Positions 17,246 through 25,558 of a stretch of DNA of 40,529 nucleotides are shown piece by piece. Source of the DNA: Alphaproteobacteria bacterium (GTDB lineage: Bacteria; Pseudomonadota; Alphaproteobacteria; Micavibrionales; Micavibrionaceae); the NCBI GenBank assembly GCA_020445145.1, contig JAGRHC010000010.1:1-40529 (forward strand). The letters are read 5' to 3'. Both the position numbers and the translations under genes were made by a program. The notes beneath the pieces are model-generated. The model was not told the origin of the DNA, made no database searches, and worked only from the letters and a program-made list of their open reading frames with translations. The stretch's first letter is position 1. Each line of letters starts with the position of its first letter.

Positions 17246-17274
17246 GTTTTACATGGAAAGTGCCGGGATTGCAA
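17246..17274 (-). promoter_or_regulatory. Possible promoter for rpsB-tsf
   Basis: TTGCAA (17274-17269) and TAAAAC (17251-17246) on the minus strand are 17 bases apart; each matches consensus at four of six positions. The start point would be near 17239, giving a leader of about 97 bases that contains the nested hairpin. The gap between dnaE and rpsB (157 bases) holds little else. Confidence 0.4.
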
Positions 17275-17299
17275 GGAAAAGATGTATGGTTTTTATCAC

Positions 17300-20200
17300 T
17301 TACATTTCGTTGATCGTGATAACGCCTTCTTCGGTGCGGACGATGTTTCTGGCCTGGGCGCTGAAGGAATGGAAGCCGGGGAGATGAATTTCAGCTTGCC
17401 GGCCATCGGGCATGTGGAAGAAAATCTGGATTTTGGACCGTCCCGCGCCTTCGATGTCAAGGAACTGCTTGATTTTTGGGGCGGCTTGCGCGGTTTCGAG
17501 GTGGATATGGATTTCGTGGATTTTGCCTTCGAGGGCTTGTTCGAGGGGCTGAATGCCTTGGGCGGTGAAGCGTATTTGCTCCTCGCGCTGTTCGGCCTCT
17601 ACGGTCAGGAGGAGTGATTGTCCGGCTTCGAGGTAACTTCTGGCGGCGTGGAGGGTTTCGGAGAATATTGTTACTTCGAAGATCCCGGTTGGGTCGGAGA
17701 GTTGCAGGAAGGCATATTTGCTGCCTTTCTGGGAGACTTTTTCCTGCTTTTTGAGGAGGACCCCAGCCATCTGGAAGCGGGCCATGTGTTTTGCTTTGAG
17801 GTCCTCTTCGACTTGTGCCAGCGAGGCGATATTCATGCGTTCAAACTGGGACTGCCTTGTATCCAGCGGGTGGGCGGAGAGGTAAAAGCCGACGGCGGCA
17901 AATTCTTTGGCAAGTTTTTCGAGAGGGTCCCATGGCTTTATGGACGGGAGTTCGGGGAGGCCGAGACCGCCGCCTGAATCGCTGCTGTCGCCGAAGAGAC
18001 TGACTTGTCCGGACTCTTTTTCCTGCTGGATTTCCTGGGCGTAGCGGAGAATGATTTCTGCGCCGGCGCGTATCTGGGCGCGGTTATCGTTGAGTGTGTC
18101 GAAGCTGCCGGCGCAGGTCATTTGTTCGAACTGGCGGCGGTTCATGGTTTTGGGGTCGAGGCGGCGGGCGAAGTCCTCCATGGAGGCATAGGTGCCGTTT
18201 TGCTTTCGCTCGGCGACGAGGTTTTCCATGGCTTGCTCGCCGACGCCTTTCAGAGCGGCGAGTGCGTAGCGGACTTTACCCTCCTCCACACTGAAATCTG
18301 CGTGGGAGGTGTTGATGTCAGGCGGCAGGAGCGTCAGGCCCATGCGGTCGATGTCCTGTTTGAAGATGCTGAGCTTATCGGTGTTGCCTTTGTCGAGGGT
18401 CATGGACGCGGCCATGAACTCTACCGGGTAGTTTGCTTTGAGCCACGCCGTCCAGTAGGCGATAAGGGCATAGGCGGCGGCGTGGGATTTGTTGAAGCCG
18501 TAGCCGGCGAATTTGTTGATCTGCTCGAAAATGGCTTCGGCCTGGGTGGAGGGAACTTTGTGGTTTTCGGCGGCGCCTTCGACGAAGATCCGTCTCTGGT
18601 TGTCCATTTCCTCCTTGATCTTTTTGCCCATGGCGCGGCGGAGCAAGTCCGCGCCGCCGAGAGTGTAGCCTGCGAGGTTCTGGGCGGCCTGCATGACCTG
18701 CTCCTGATAGATCATGATCCCGTAAGTTTCTTCGAGGAAGGGTTTTAGGACCGGGTGCATGTAATCTGCTTCTTCGCGGCCTTCTTTGACGCTGATGTAT
18801 TTGGGGATGTTGTCCATCGGGCCGGGGCGATAGAGGGAGACAAGGGCGATGATGTCTTCAAAACGGTTTGGCTTGACCTTGCGGAGCGTATCGCGCATGC
18901 CGGCGCTTTCTAGCTGGAATACGCCAACGGTGTCGCCTCTGGCCATGAGTTCGTAGGATTTTTCATCGTCGAGGGGGATGTCGAGTAGCTCTATTTTCTC
19001 TTTTTGGCTGGTGGCGTTTACGAGGTCTACGGCTTTCTGGACGACGGTCATGGTTTTCAGGCCGAGGAAGTCGAATTTGACCAGGCCCGCTTGTTCGACA
19101 TATTTCATGTTGAACTGGGTGACGGGCATGTCGGATCTGGGGTCGCGATAGAGCGGGATCAATTCGTACAGGGGACGGTCGCCGATCACGACCCCAGCGG
19201 CGTGGGTCGAGGCGTGGCGGTAGAGTCCTTCGAGTTGCAAGGCGATGTTGATCAGTTTTTTATTGGTGTCGTCCTTGTCCCTTTCGGCGCGGAGCTCGAC
19301 GTCTGCGTTGAGGGCTTCTTGCAAGGTCATGGGGTTTGCAGGGTTGTTCGGGATCATTTTTGCCAAACGGTCGACTTGACCGTAGGACATTTGCAAAACG
19401 CGACCAACATCGCGCACGACCGCGCGGGCCTGGAGTTTTCCGAAAGTGATGATCTGGGCGACGTGGTCGTAGCCGTAGCGGTTCTGGACGTATTTTATGA
19501 CCTCGTCGCGGCGATCCTGACAGAAGTCGACGTCGAAGTCCGGCATGGATACACGTTCGGGGTTTAGAAAACGTTCAAAGAGGAGTCCGAGGGCGAGCGG
19601 GTCAAGGTCGGTGATTTTGAGCGCCCATGCGACGACGGAACCAGCGCCGGACCCCCTGCCCGGCCCTACCGGGATGTTATGTTCCTTGGCCCATTTGATG
19701 AAGTCAGAAACGATCAGGAAGTAGCCGGGAAAGCCCATCTGGTTGATGATGCCGAGCTCGAAGTCCAAGCGCTCGCGGTATGGGATGGCTATTTCTTCTT
19801 TTTGTTCCTTGCTCAAGCCTTCTTCGTAGACGAATTTTTCAAGGCGCCATTCGAGACCGTCTTTGGCCTGGGCCGCGAGTTCTTCTGCTTCGGGGCGTTT
19901 GCTTTCGGTTTCGAAAGGCGGGAGGATCGGGGCGATGGGCTTCAGAAGATAGGCGCAGCGCTGTGCGATGATTTTGGTGTTGCTGATGGCTTCGGGGATA
20001 TCCGCGAAGAGCTCTGACATTTCGTCTGCAGTTTTAAAGTAGTGTTCCGGCGTGACTTTGCGGCGGTCTTCTTCTGTGATGTAGCGGCCTTCGGCGATAC
20101 AAAGGAGCGCGTCGTGCGCCTCGTGGGATTTGCGGTCTTTGAAATAGCAGTCATTTGTGGCGACCAGCGGGATGTCGTGTTTGTAAGCCAGATCGATGAG

Positions 20201-20734
20201 TCCGTCTTCGGTATTGTCTTCATCCGGAGTGCCGTGTCTTTGGAGTTCTATGTAGAGGCGGTCCTTGAAAATTTCTTTAAGACTCAGGAGTTCCTGCTCG
20301 GCTTTTTCTTTCTGGTTATGGAGGATGTTTTGGGCGATTTCGCCTTTTACGCCGCCAGTCAGTGCGATGATCCCTTGCGAGAAATTCTTTAGGTCTTCAT
20401 ATGAGGCGTTTACGTCCGCACCTGCGTCCCCGCCCATGTAGGCATCGCTCAGGATGCGGCAAATGTTGCGGTAGCCTTGCTCGTTTTGGACAAGCAGGAC
20501 GAGTTGCCGTCCTTGATCGCCTACGGAAACTTGCGCTCCAAGAATGGGCTGAATACCTGATTTGGCGGCTTCGAGGGCGAATTCCATGGCGCCGAACATA
20601 TTGTTTGTGTCCGTAATGGCGACGGCGGGCATCTCATGCTTTACGCAGAGTTTGACGAGATCTTTGACGGGGATCGCGCCTTCTGCCAATGAGTAGGCAG
20701 AGTGGAGGTGGAGGTGGATGAAGTTTTTTGCCAT
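17300..20734 (-). CDS. dnaE: DNA polymerase III alpha subunit DnaE
   Basis: DnaE is the catalytic subunit of the replicative DNA polymerase III. The 1144-residue protein has the family layout. An N-terminal PHP domain begins HLHLHSAYSL (7-16). The palm and fingers include GPGRGSGAGS (358-367), and the PDFDVDF motif at 398-404 puts catalytic aspartates at 401 and 403, the same numbers as in E. coli. FDFLGLKTM supplies the third acidic residue. The tandem helix-hairpin-helix region includes GYGFNKSHAAAYALIAYWTAWLKANYP, quoted here only by its GYGFNKSHA core. A C-terminal OB fold (about 970-1060) follows. It is the standard DnaE1 type. It follows lolD by 46 bases, a conserved alphaproteobacterial neighbour. 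Confidence 0.97.
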   Translation of the reverse strand: MAKNFIHLHLHSAYSLAEGAIPVKDLVKLCVKHEMPAVAITDTNNMFGAMEFALEAAKSGIQPILGAQVSVGDQGRQLVLLVQNEQGYRNICRILSDAYMGGDAGADVNASYEDLKNFSQGIIALTGGVKGEIAQNILHNQKEKAEQELLSLKEIFKDRLYIELQRHGTPDEDNTEDGLIDLAYKHDIPLVATNDCYFKDRKSHEAHDALLCIAEGRYITEEDRRKVTPEHYFKTADEMSELFADIPEAISNTKIIAQRCAYLLKPIAPILPPFETESKRPEAEELAAQAKDGLEWRLEKFVYEEGLSKEQKEEIAIPYRERLDFELGIINQMGFPGYFLIVSDFIKWAKEHNIPVGPGRGSGAGSVVAWALKITDLDPLALGLLFERFLNPERVSMPDFDVDFCQDRRDEVIKYVQNRYGYDHVAQIITFGKLQARAVVRDVGRVLQMSYGQVDRLAKMIPNNPANPMTLQEALNADVELRAERDKDDTNKKLINIALQLEGLYRHASTHAAGVVIGDRPLYELIPLYRDPRSDMPVTQFNMKYVEQAGLVKFDFLGLKTMTVVQKAVDLVNATSQKEKIELLDIPLDDEKSYELMARGDTVGVFQLESAGMRDTLRKVKPNRFEDIIALVSLYRPGPMDNIPKYISVKEGREEADYMHPVLKPFLEETYGIMIYQEQVMQAAQNLAGYTLGGADLLRRAMGKKIKEEMDNQRRIFVEGAAENHKVPSTQAEAIFEQINKFAGYGFNKSHAAAYALIAYWTAWLKANYPVEFMAASMTLDKGNTDKLSIFKQDIDRMGLTLLPPDINTSHADFSVEEGKVRYALAALKGVGEQAMENLVAERKQNGTYASMEDFARRLDPKTMNRRQFEQMTCAGSFDTLNDNRAQIRAGAEIILRYAQEIQQEKESGQVSLFGDSSDSGGGLGLPELPSIKPWDPLEKLAKEFAAVGFYLSAHPLDTRQSQFERMNIASLAQVEEDLKAKHMARFQMAGVLLKKQEKVSQKGSKYAFLQLSDPTGIFEVTIFSETLHAARSYLEAGQSLLLTVEAEQREEQIRFTAQGIQPLEQALEGKIHEIHIHLETAQAAPKIKQFLDIEGAGRSKIQIFFHMPDGRQAEIHLPGFHSFSAQARNIVRTEEGVITINEM

Positions 20735-20780
20735 GGCTCCACTGTAGCAGGAGTTTTTAGCGTTTTTCCATGCCTAAAAT

Positions 20781-21644
20781 TTAAAAGGGCACAATGCGGC
20801 CGTTTTTCACTTCGAGGACCCGGTCCATCTGGTGTGCGAGGTCGAGGTTGTGGGTGGCGATGAGTGCGCCGATGCCGCGGCGTCTGGCCTGATCCAATAA
20901 TATGTCGAAGACTTCGTCGGAGGTTTCAGGGTCGAGGTTTCCGGTCGGTTCGTCGGCGAACAGGAGGTATGGGTCGTTGACGAGCGCTCTGGCGATGGCG
21001 ACGCGTTGCTGTTCGCCGCCGGAAAGGGTTGCCGGGCGGTGGTCGAGGCGGTGTGACAGGCCGAGCGCTTTCAGCAAATCAGAGGCTTTGTCTTTTGCCA
21101 GATCGGGGCTGTGGCCGGCTATGATTTGCGGCAGGGCTACGTTTTCGAGGGCTGTGAATTCCGGGAGCAGATGGTGGAACTGGTAGACGAATCCGATGTG
21201 CAGAGAGCGCAGACGTGTTCGCGCCGTGTCGTTGAGTTTTGAGATATCCTGATCGCCCATCAGGATCTGGCCGGATGTTGGGGTATCGAGCAGACCGAGG
21301 ATCTGGAGAAGTGTTGATTTTCCTGATCCGCTGGGTCCGACCAAGGCTGCGATTTCACCGGAGCGAATCCATAGGTCTACGTTGTTCAGGATGTTCAGGA
21401 CATTCTGGCCCTGTACGTATTCTTTTGTCAGGCCGCGGACGTATAGGAGCAGCTCCCCTTCGTTGGCGAAGGGGACGTATTCTTCGGTTGACGGCTCTTC
21501 CTGATCTTGTTGATAGACGCTTTGTTCCTGCGGCAAGGTTTCCTCAGGTTCAGGGGGGTGCTGCCACGGGTTTGCGTGCGCTGAAAAAATGCTCATAAGT
21601 CTGTATTCCCCTGTGTCTTCTTCATAATATTGCGCCATAGCCAT
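20781..21644 (-). CDS. lolD: Lipoprotein-releasing ABC transporter ATPase LolD with long N-terminus
   Basis: LolD is the ATPase of the LolCDE complex that extracts outer-membrane lipoproteins from the inner membrane. Walker A GPSGSGKST (103-111), Q-loop Gln155, signature LSGGEQQR (207-214), Walker B LLFADEP (227-233) and H-loop His265 are all present. The QFHHLLPEFTALENV segment, like E. coli LolD, supports this subfamily over other exporters. The protein has 287 residues against about 225-235 in the family, because some 65 polar, Gln/Glu/Pro-rich residues precede the ATPase domain. AAAGGA 6 bases before the first ATG supports that long form. An internal ATG at 21596 also has a purine-rich site and would still leave about 50 extra residues. 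lolC lies upstream, past a small transporter gene. Confidence 0.92.
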   Translation of the reverse strand: MAMAQYYEEDTGEYRLMSIFSAHANPWQHPPEPEETLPQEQSVYQQDQEEPSTEEYVPFANEGELLLYVRGLTKEYVQGQNVLNILNNVDLWIRSGEIAALVGPSGSGKSTLLQILGLLDTPTSGQILMGDQDISKLNDTARTRLRSLHIGFVYQFHHLLPEFTALENVALPQIIAGHSPDLAKDKASDLLKALGLSHRLDHRPATLSGGEQQRVAIARALVNDPYLLFADEPTGNLDPETSDEVFDILLDQARRRGIGALIATHNLDLAHQMDRVLEVKNGRIVPF

Positions 21645-21650
21645 CCTTTC

Positions 21651-22085
21651 CTACCGCGTTATAAGGATAACAGCAGCGATGGACATTGCAATTCCAATCG
21701 TATGGGTGATCGATAAGCGTTCCTGAAAAAACAGGACGCCCAAGATCACGGCGATGACGGCTGCGCCCATGCGGACGATCGGGACGGCAAGGCTTAAAGG
21801 TGCATCGGCCCGGTACATGTATAAAATAGCGCCATGGGCGAATGCAATGGCTATTCCCATGGCGGCGGCGATCAGGACGCCTTTTGGTGAAAATGTTTGC
21901 GCCTGTATTGAAGATGGGCTCAGTTTGCCTGTCGCTGTCAGTGTGGCTAGCGATATGGCGAAGGCGCTCCCAAGGGCGATTGTCAGGGCCAGGAACGGGT
22001 CCAGTATTCCTGCGCCGAGCTTTCCAAAGATATGTATGCCGACGGCTCCGATGACTACTAAACCTGCGTATGCGAGCCATATCAC
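21651..22085 (-). CDS. Half-size EamA/DMT-type membrane transporter
   Basis: This small integral membrane protein (144 residues) resembles one EamA domain of the drug/metabolite transporter superfamily. It has five hydrophobic helices (about 2-23, 30-52, 68-92, 96-120 and 125-143), with the family's PLSLAVPIVRMG entry and GVLFFQERLS near the end of helix 4. Most EamA proteins carry two such domains; single-domain members act as dimers, but the substrate here cannot be told. The start is taken as GTG at 22085, 11 bases after the lolC stop. The frame is open further upstream inside lolC, but those codons would be a shadow of lolC. It ends 6 bases before lolD, so it is embedded in a lolC-lolD operon where those genes are normally adjacent. 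Confidence 0.8.
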   Translation of the reverse strand: MIWLAYAGLVVIGAVGIHIFGKLGAGILDPFLALTIALGSAFAISLATLTATGKLSPSSIQAQTFSPKGVLIAAAMGIAIAFAHGAILYMYRADAPLSLAVPIVRMGAAVIAVILGVLFFQERLSITHTIGIAMSIAAVILITR

Positions 22086-22095
22086 GATTTTGCGC

Positions 22096-23337
22096 CTATT
22101 CGTATCTGAGGGCTTCAACGGGATCGAGGCGGGCTGCGCGCCAGGCCGGGTACAGCGTTGCCAGGATGGAAAGCGAGAACGCCATGCCGATGACCAATGC
22201 AACGTCGCTCCAGTCGATCTCTGCGGGGAGTTGAGAGAGGAAGTAGATTTCTGCGGAGAACAGGTTTGTTCCGGTCAGTCCTTCCAGAAATTTTCTTATG
22301 CTTTCGATATTCAGGGCGAAGGAAATGCCGAGAATTGATCCGGCAATTGTGCCGATGAAGCCGATGCTGGCGCCGGTCAGGATAAAAATCTTTAGCATGT
22401 TGTGACGTGTTGCGCCCATGGTACGCATGATGGCGATATCGTGGCCTTTGTCTTTCACGAGCATGATCATGGAGGAAATGATGTTGAAAGCTGCGACGAT
22501 GATGATCATGGTCAGGATTAGAAACATGACGTTTCGTTCAACATTTAGAGCATTGAAAAACTCTTTGTTTAGGTCTCGCCAGTCGCTGACGAGCGCCCTG
22601 CCCGCGAGTTCCTTGTCGAGTTTTTTGCGGATTTTTTCGAGCTCTTCGGGGTGGTTCAGGAAGATTTCTATGGAGGATACGCCGTCATTATATTCGAAGA
22701 ATCTTTGCGCGGTGTCGAGGGGCATGAAGATGTAATTGCTGTTGTACTGGTACATCCCGACGTCAAAGATCATGCCAACGGTATAGGATCTCTGGCGCGG
22801 CATTCCGCCGAAGGGGGTGCTTTTTGTTTTGGGGGACATGAGGGTGATCTGGTCACCGATATTGAGGCGGAAATTTTTGGCCATGGCGGTGCCGATAGCG
22901 ACTTCGTTATCCCGGAAATGCTCGAGGTCGCCTTGTTTGATGGAGTCCATCAGGATGTCGCGCGCCGCGAAATCGGTCTGGTTTATGCCGCGGACCATGA
23001 CGCCTGTCGATGCGCCGTTTACGGTGAGGAGTGCCTGATTTTCGATGACGGGCGTTGCATTTTTGATGCCGTCGACGCGCCGGATTTCTTCGGTTAAGGC
23101 ATCATAGTCAAAAAGCGGGCCGCCTTGTGTGTAGACGTTCATGTGTCCGCCCATGCCGAGGATGCGGCTGAAGAGGTCTTGCCTGAATCCGTTCATGACG
23201 CTCATGACGATGATCAGGGTCGCGACGCCGAGCATGATTCCGGCGAATGAGAAACCGGCGATGACGGAGACAAATCCTTCCGCCTTTTTCGAGCGGAGAT
23301 AGCGCCAAGCGACCATGCGTTCAAATCTTGAGAACAT
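22096..23337 (-). CDS. lolC: Lipoprotein-releasing system permease LolC/LolE family
   Basis: This is the membrane subunit that, with LolD, lifts lipoproteins from the inner membrane to the periplasmic carrier LolA. The 413-residue protein has a first helix after the conserved ERMVAWRYLRSKK start, a large periplasmic domain (about 50-270) and three C-terminal helices. The motifs VMSVMNGFRQDL, VKDKGHDIAIMRTMGAT and ATLYPAWRAARLDPVEALRYE mark the family. Only one such gene is present, so the complex is probably a homodimer (LolF-like), as in other Alphaproteobacteria. It starts 1 base after the proS stop region and is probably co-transcribed with it. Confidence 0.94.
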   Translation of the reverse strand: MFSRFERMVAWRYLRSKKAEGFVSVIAGFSFAGIMLGVATLIIVMSVMNGFRQDLFSRILGMGGHMNVYTQGGPLFDYDALTEEIRRVDGIKNATPVIENQALLTVNGASTGVMVRGINQTDFAARDILMDSIKQGDLEHFRDNEVAIGTAMAKNFRLNIGDQITLMSPKTKSTPFGGMPRQRSYTVGMIFDVGMYQYNSNYIFMPLDTAQRFFEYNDGVSSIEIFLNHPEELEKIRKKLDKELAGRALVSDWRDLNKEFFNALNVERNVMFLILTMIIIVAAFNIISSMIMLVKDKGHDIAIMRTMGATRHNMLKIFILTGASIGFIGTIAGSILGISFALNIESIRKFLEGLTGTNLFSAEIYFLSQLPAEIDWSDVALVIGMAFSLSILATLYPAWRAARLDPVEALRYE

Positions 23338-23338
23338 T

Positions 23339-24787
23339 CTAATAGGCCTTTCCGATTAATACCTTTTCGCCGTTGTCTGCAAATGGCATGCAACGCGTGG
23401 AGAGCGCGTATTTTTTCATGATTTCTTCTAATTTGGGATCACTTAAAAGACTTACCGGGACCTTGATTAGTCCGGCGCTTTCCTTGGCGAAGAAGTCGTC
23501 GATGTCTGTGACGGTTGAGCCATTGAAGGTATGGTCTTCCCGGAATGATTTTGAGCGGGCAAGCATGTTGTCGTGAATGTTATCCAAAATGCGTTCCATG
23601 CGCTCGATGAACAACTCAACCGGAACGGTTTCCTTTGATGCTTTTCCGAGGTCGCGGCGGACAAAGGTAACTTCGCCGTCGTCAACTTCGCGAGCACCGA
23701 TTTCTACGCGCAGGGGTATTCCTTTTTTGACGGCGTCCCACATTTTATCCGGTGTCCGCATTTCCCGTTTATCGACGTGGACGCGCAGACCTTTTTGTTT
23801 CATTTGGGCCGCCAGTTTATCGGCAAACGGGAGGACTTTTGCTTCACTTTCCTCGTCCTTTGTGACGGGGAGGATGACGATTTGCTGCGGGGCTACGCGT
23901 GGGGGCATGATCATGCCGTCATCGTCGCCGTGGATCATGATCATTCCGCCGATCAGGCGTGTTGAGATGCCCCAGCTTGTTGTATGTGCGAACTGCTCCG
24001 AGCCGTCTCTCGCCTGGAACTTGATGCCGATTGATTTTGCGAAGTTCTGGCCAAGGTCGTGGGATGTACCGGCCTGCAGGGCTTTGCCGTCCTGCATGAT
24101 GGCTTCGATGGTGTAGGTGGCGATTGCTCCGGGGAAGCGTTCGTCTGCTGTTTTTTCACCGGTGAACACAGACAGGGCGAGATTGTCTTCGACGAACGCA
24201 CGGTAAGCTTCGAGCATCTTGAGGGCGTCTTCACGGGCGTCTTCTGCTGTTTCGAAGGCGTTGTGCCCTTCCTGCCAGAGGAATTCCGATGTGCGCAGAA
24301 AAAGGCGCGTACGCATCTCCCAGCGCATGACGTTGCACCACTGGTTCAGCTTTAGGGGAAGGTCGCGGTAGGATTGAATCCAGCGGGCCATGGAGTCCCC
24401 GATGATGGTCTCGGAGGTCGGGCGGACGACGTATGGCTCTTCCAGTTTTCCGGCGGGGACAAGTCCATCCTCTCCGGATTCTAGGCGATGATGAGTGACG
24501 ACGGCGCATTCCTTGGCGAAGCCGTCTACGTGCTCTGCTTCACGGGCGATAAAACTTAATGGGATCAAAAGCGGGAAGTAGGCGTTTTGGACACCGGCGT
24601 CTTTGATCATGCCATCGAATATGCGCTGCATGTTTTCCCAGACGGCGAACCCGTAGGGTTTGATAATCATGCAGCCGCGCACGGGTGAATTTTCGGCCAT
24701 GTCGGCAGCCTTGATGACTTGCTGGTACCATTCGGGGAAGTCATCCGCGCGCGTTGGTGTGATGGCGGTGCGGGGTTGTTTGCTCAT
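23339..24787 (-). CDS. proS: Prolyl-tRNA synthetase, archaeal/eukaryotic type
   Basis: ProS charges tRNA-Pro. The 482-residue enzyme is not the usual bacterial form. It opens with GCMIIKPYGFAVWE (38-51) and has RPTSET (123-128), class II motif 2 around RWEMRTRLFLRTSEFLWQE, quoted here by its RTSEFLWQEGH part, LQAGTSHDLGQNFAK (237-251), and motif 3 with SWGISTRLIGGM and HGDDDGMIMPPRVAP (286-300). The absence of the insertion editing domain, the C-terminal extension after the anticodon-binding domain (about 305-405), and the terminal tyrosine are hallmarks of the archaeal/eukaryotic ProS class. The zinc site of that extension is mostly lost: only Cys466 remains in the last 70 residues. Gene position next to lolC and DUF1467 is nevertheless standard for Alphaproteobacteria. 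Confidence 0.94.
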   Translation of the reverse strand: MSKQPRTAITPTRADDFPEWYQQVIKAADMAENSPVRGCMIIKPYGFAVWENMQRIFDGMIKDAGVQNAYFPLLIPLSFIAREAEHVDGFAKECAVVTHHRLESGEDGLVPAGKLEEPYVVRPTSETIIGDSMARWIQSYRDLPLKLNQWCNVMRWEMRTRLFLRTSEFLWQEGHNAFETAEDAREDALKMLEAYRAFVEDNLALSVFTGEKTADERFPGAIATYTIEAIMQDGKALQAGTSHDLGQNFAKSIGIKFQARDGSEQFAHTTSWGISTRLIGGMIMIHGDDDGMIMPPRVAPQQIVILPVTKDEESEAKVLPFADKLAAQMKQKGLRVHVDKREMRTPDKMWDAVKKGIPLRVEIGAREVDDGEVTFVRRDLGKASKETVPVELFIERMERILDNIHDNMLARSKSFREDHTFNGSTVTDIDDFFAKESAGLIKVPVSLLSDPKLEEIMKKYALSTRCMPFADNGEKVLIGKAY

Positions 24788-24807
24788 ACCTTCTTTACTC
24801 CGGCTTT

Positions 24808-25287
24808 TTAGTTATTATAGGTCGGCATGTCTTCCGGGTAGCGGCCCTTTATGACATCTTTTCCGTCGTCTGTTGTTTCAGGGGTTGAAGCTACGCTATC
24901 GGAAGGCGGTTGTCCATGCTCTGTTTGGGTCGCGCAGATGGTTTGCACTTTGTTTGTAATATCCTGGCCGTTGTAGATTATTCGTCCGTCCGGATCAAAT
25001 TCTATTCTTGCGACTTCCGGCTTCATTTCTGCGCCTGCGGGTAGGATCAGGCCGTAGCGATCAGCGAGATTTATGGTGAGAGGGATAATGATTTTCGGGC
25101 TTGCGTGCGCTGAGGAATTATTCAGGTCCGCCGAGACGACAGGTTTGCCGTGCACGTCTATACCGGGGGTGTAGTCAGCGCTTGCAGGTTCGAGCCGGTT
25201 TATTTCCTGACACAGGGGGTCTTTAGTCTCTGCTTTACAAGGGAAACTTATTAAGACAAGGAGTGAAGTTAACAGCAGTCTTTTCAT
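24808..25287 (-). CDS. Secreted protein of unknown function next to DUF1467 gene
   Basis: I do not recognise a domain in this 159-residue protein. Residues 1-19 form a signal peptide (two basic residues, a leucine-rich core, cleavage near CKA or AET), so it is probably periplasmic; the Cys at 17 is not in a proper lipobox. The mature part has about 100 residues with alternating strands (IIIPLTINLADRYGL, ARIEFDPDGRIIYNGQDI) and an Asp/Pro/Thr-rich tail ending PEDMPTYNN. Two cysteines (about 25 and 117) could form a disulfide. It overlaps the DUF1467 gene by 4 bases and precedes proS by 20, so the three are translated in series. Function unknown. Confidence 0.85.
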   Translation of the reverse strand: MKRLLLTSLLVLISFPCKAETKDPLCQEINRLEPASADYTPGIDVHGKPVVSADLNNSSAHASPKIIIPLTINLADRYGLILPAGAEMKPEVARIEFDPDGRIIYNGQDITNKVQTICATQTEHGQPPSDSVASTPETTDDGKDVIKGRYPEDMPTYNN

Positions 25288-25532
25288 TCGTTTGCCATTT
25301 CACGGAAGCTTATGAGGTCAGATGAAATGATGAGGTCGGCAACGCCCCAGAGCACCAATGCCAACAAAGATGTGATTATAATTTTGTTCTTCATGTTGGT
25401 AAAGGGCGGCGCGCCCGGCGCTGTATTTGGCCCCTGCTCTTCAAATTCACGCGGCATTCCGAAGGGCAGAACGCAGAATAACACTACCCACCAAATCATA
25501 ACATAGACGACTATTCCGGAGACGTATCCCAT
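25284..25532 (-). CDS. DUF1467 family small membrane protein
   Basis: This 82-residue protein has two membrane helices (about 5-25 and 48-68) joined by a hydrophilic loop with PFGMPREFEEQG, which is the recognisable signature of DUF1467, a family found almost only in Alphaproteobacteria and usually beside proS and rnj. The role is unknown. It starts just after the divergent orphan gene, and its stop overlaps the next gene by 4 bases. No convincing promoter was found in the 26 bases separating it from the plus-strand gene, so the promoter must overlap that gene's 5' end. Confidence 0.88.
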   Translation of the reverse strand: MGYVSGIVVYVMIWWVVLFCVLPFGMPREFEEQGPNTAPGAPPFTNMKNKIIITSLLALVLWGVADLIISSDLISFREMANE

Positions 25533-25558
25533 GGTATCAGGCCTTTCGTTGACTAGGT

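Noticed and set aside
18005..18748. Open frame of 247 codons on the plus strand inside dnaE
   Set aside because: It lies wholly antisense to well-conserved DnaE palm and helix-hairpin-helix sequence and its composition is that of a complement of coding DNA (Val, Gly, Phe, Glu-rich). No ribosome site or promoter was seen.
22086..22202. Longer N-terminus for the EamA protein extending into lolC
   Set aside because: The added residues are Ser/Arg/Trp/Pro-rich and are a frame-shifted reading of the conserved end of lolC, and the GTG at 22085 fits the first helix.
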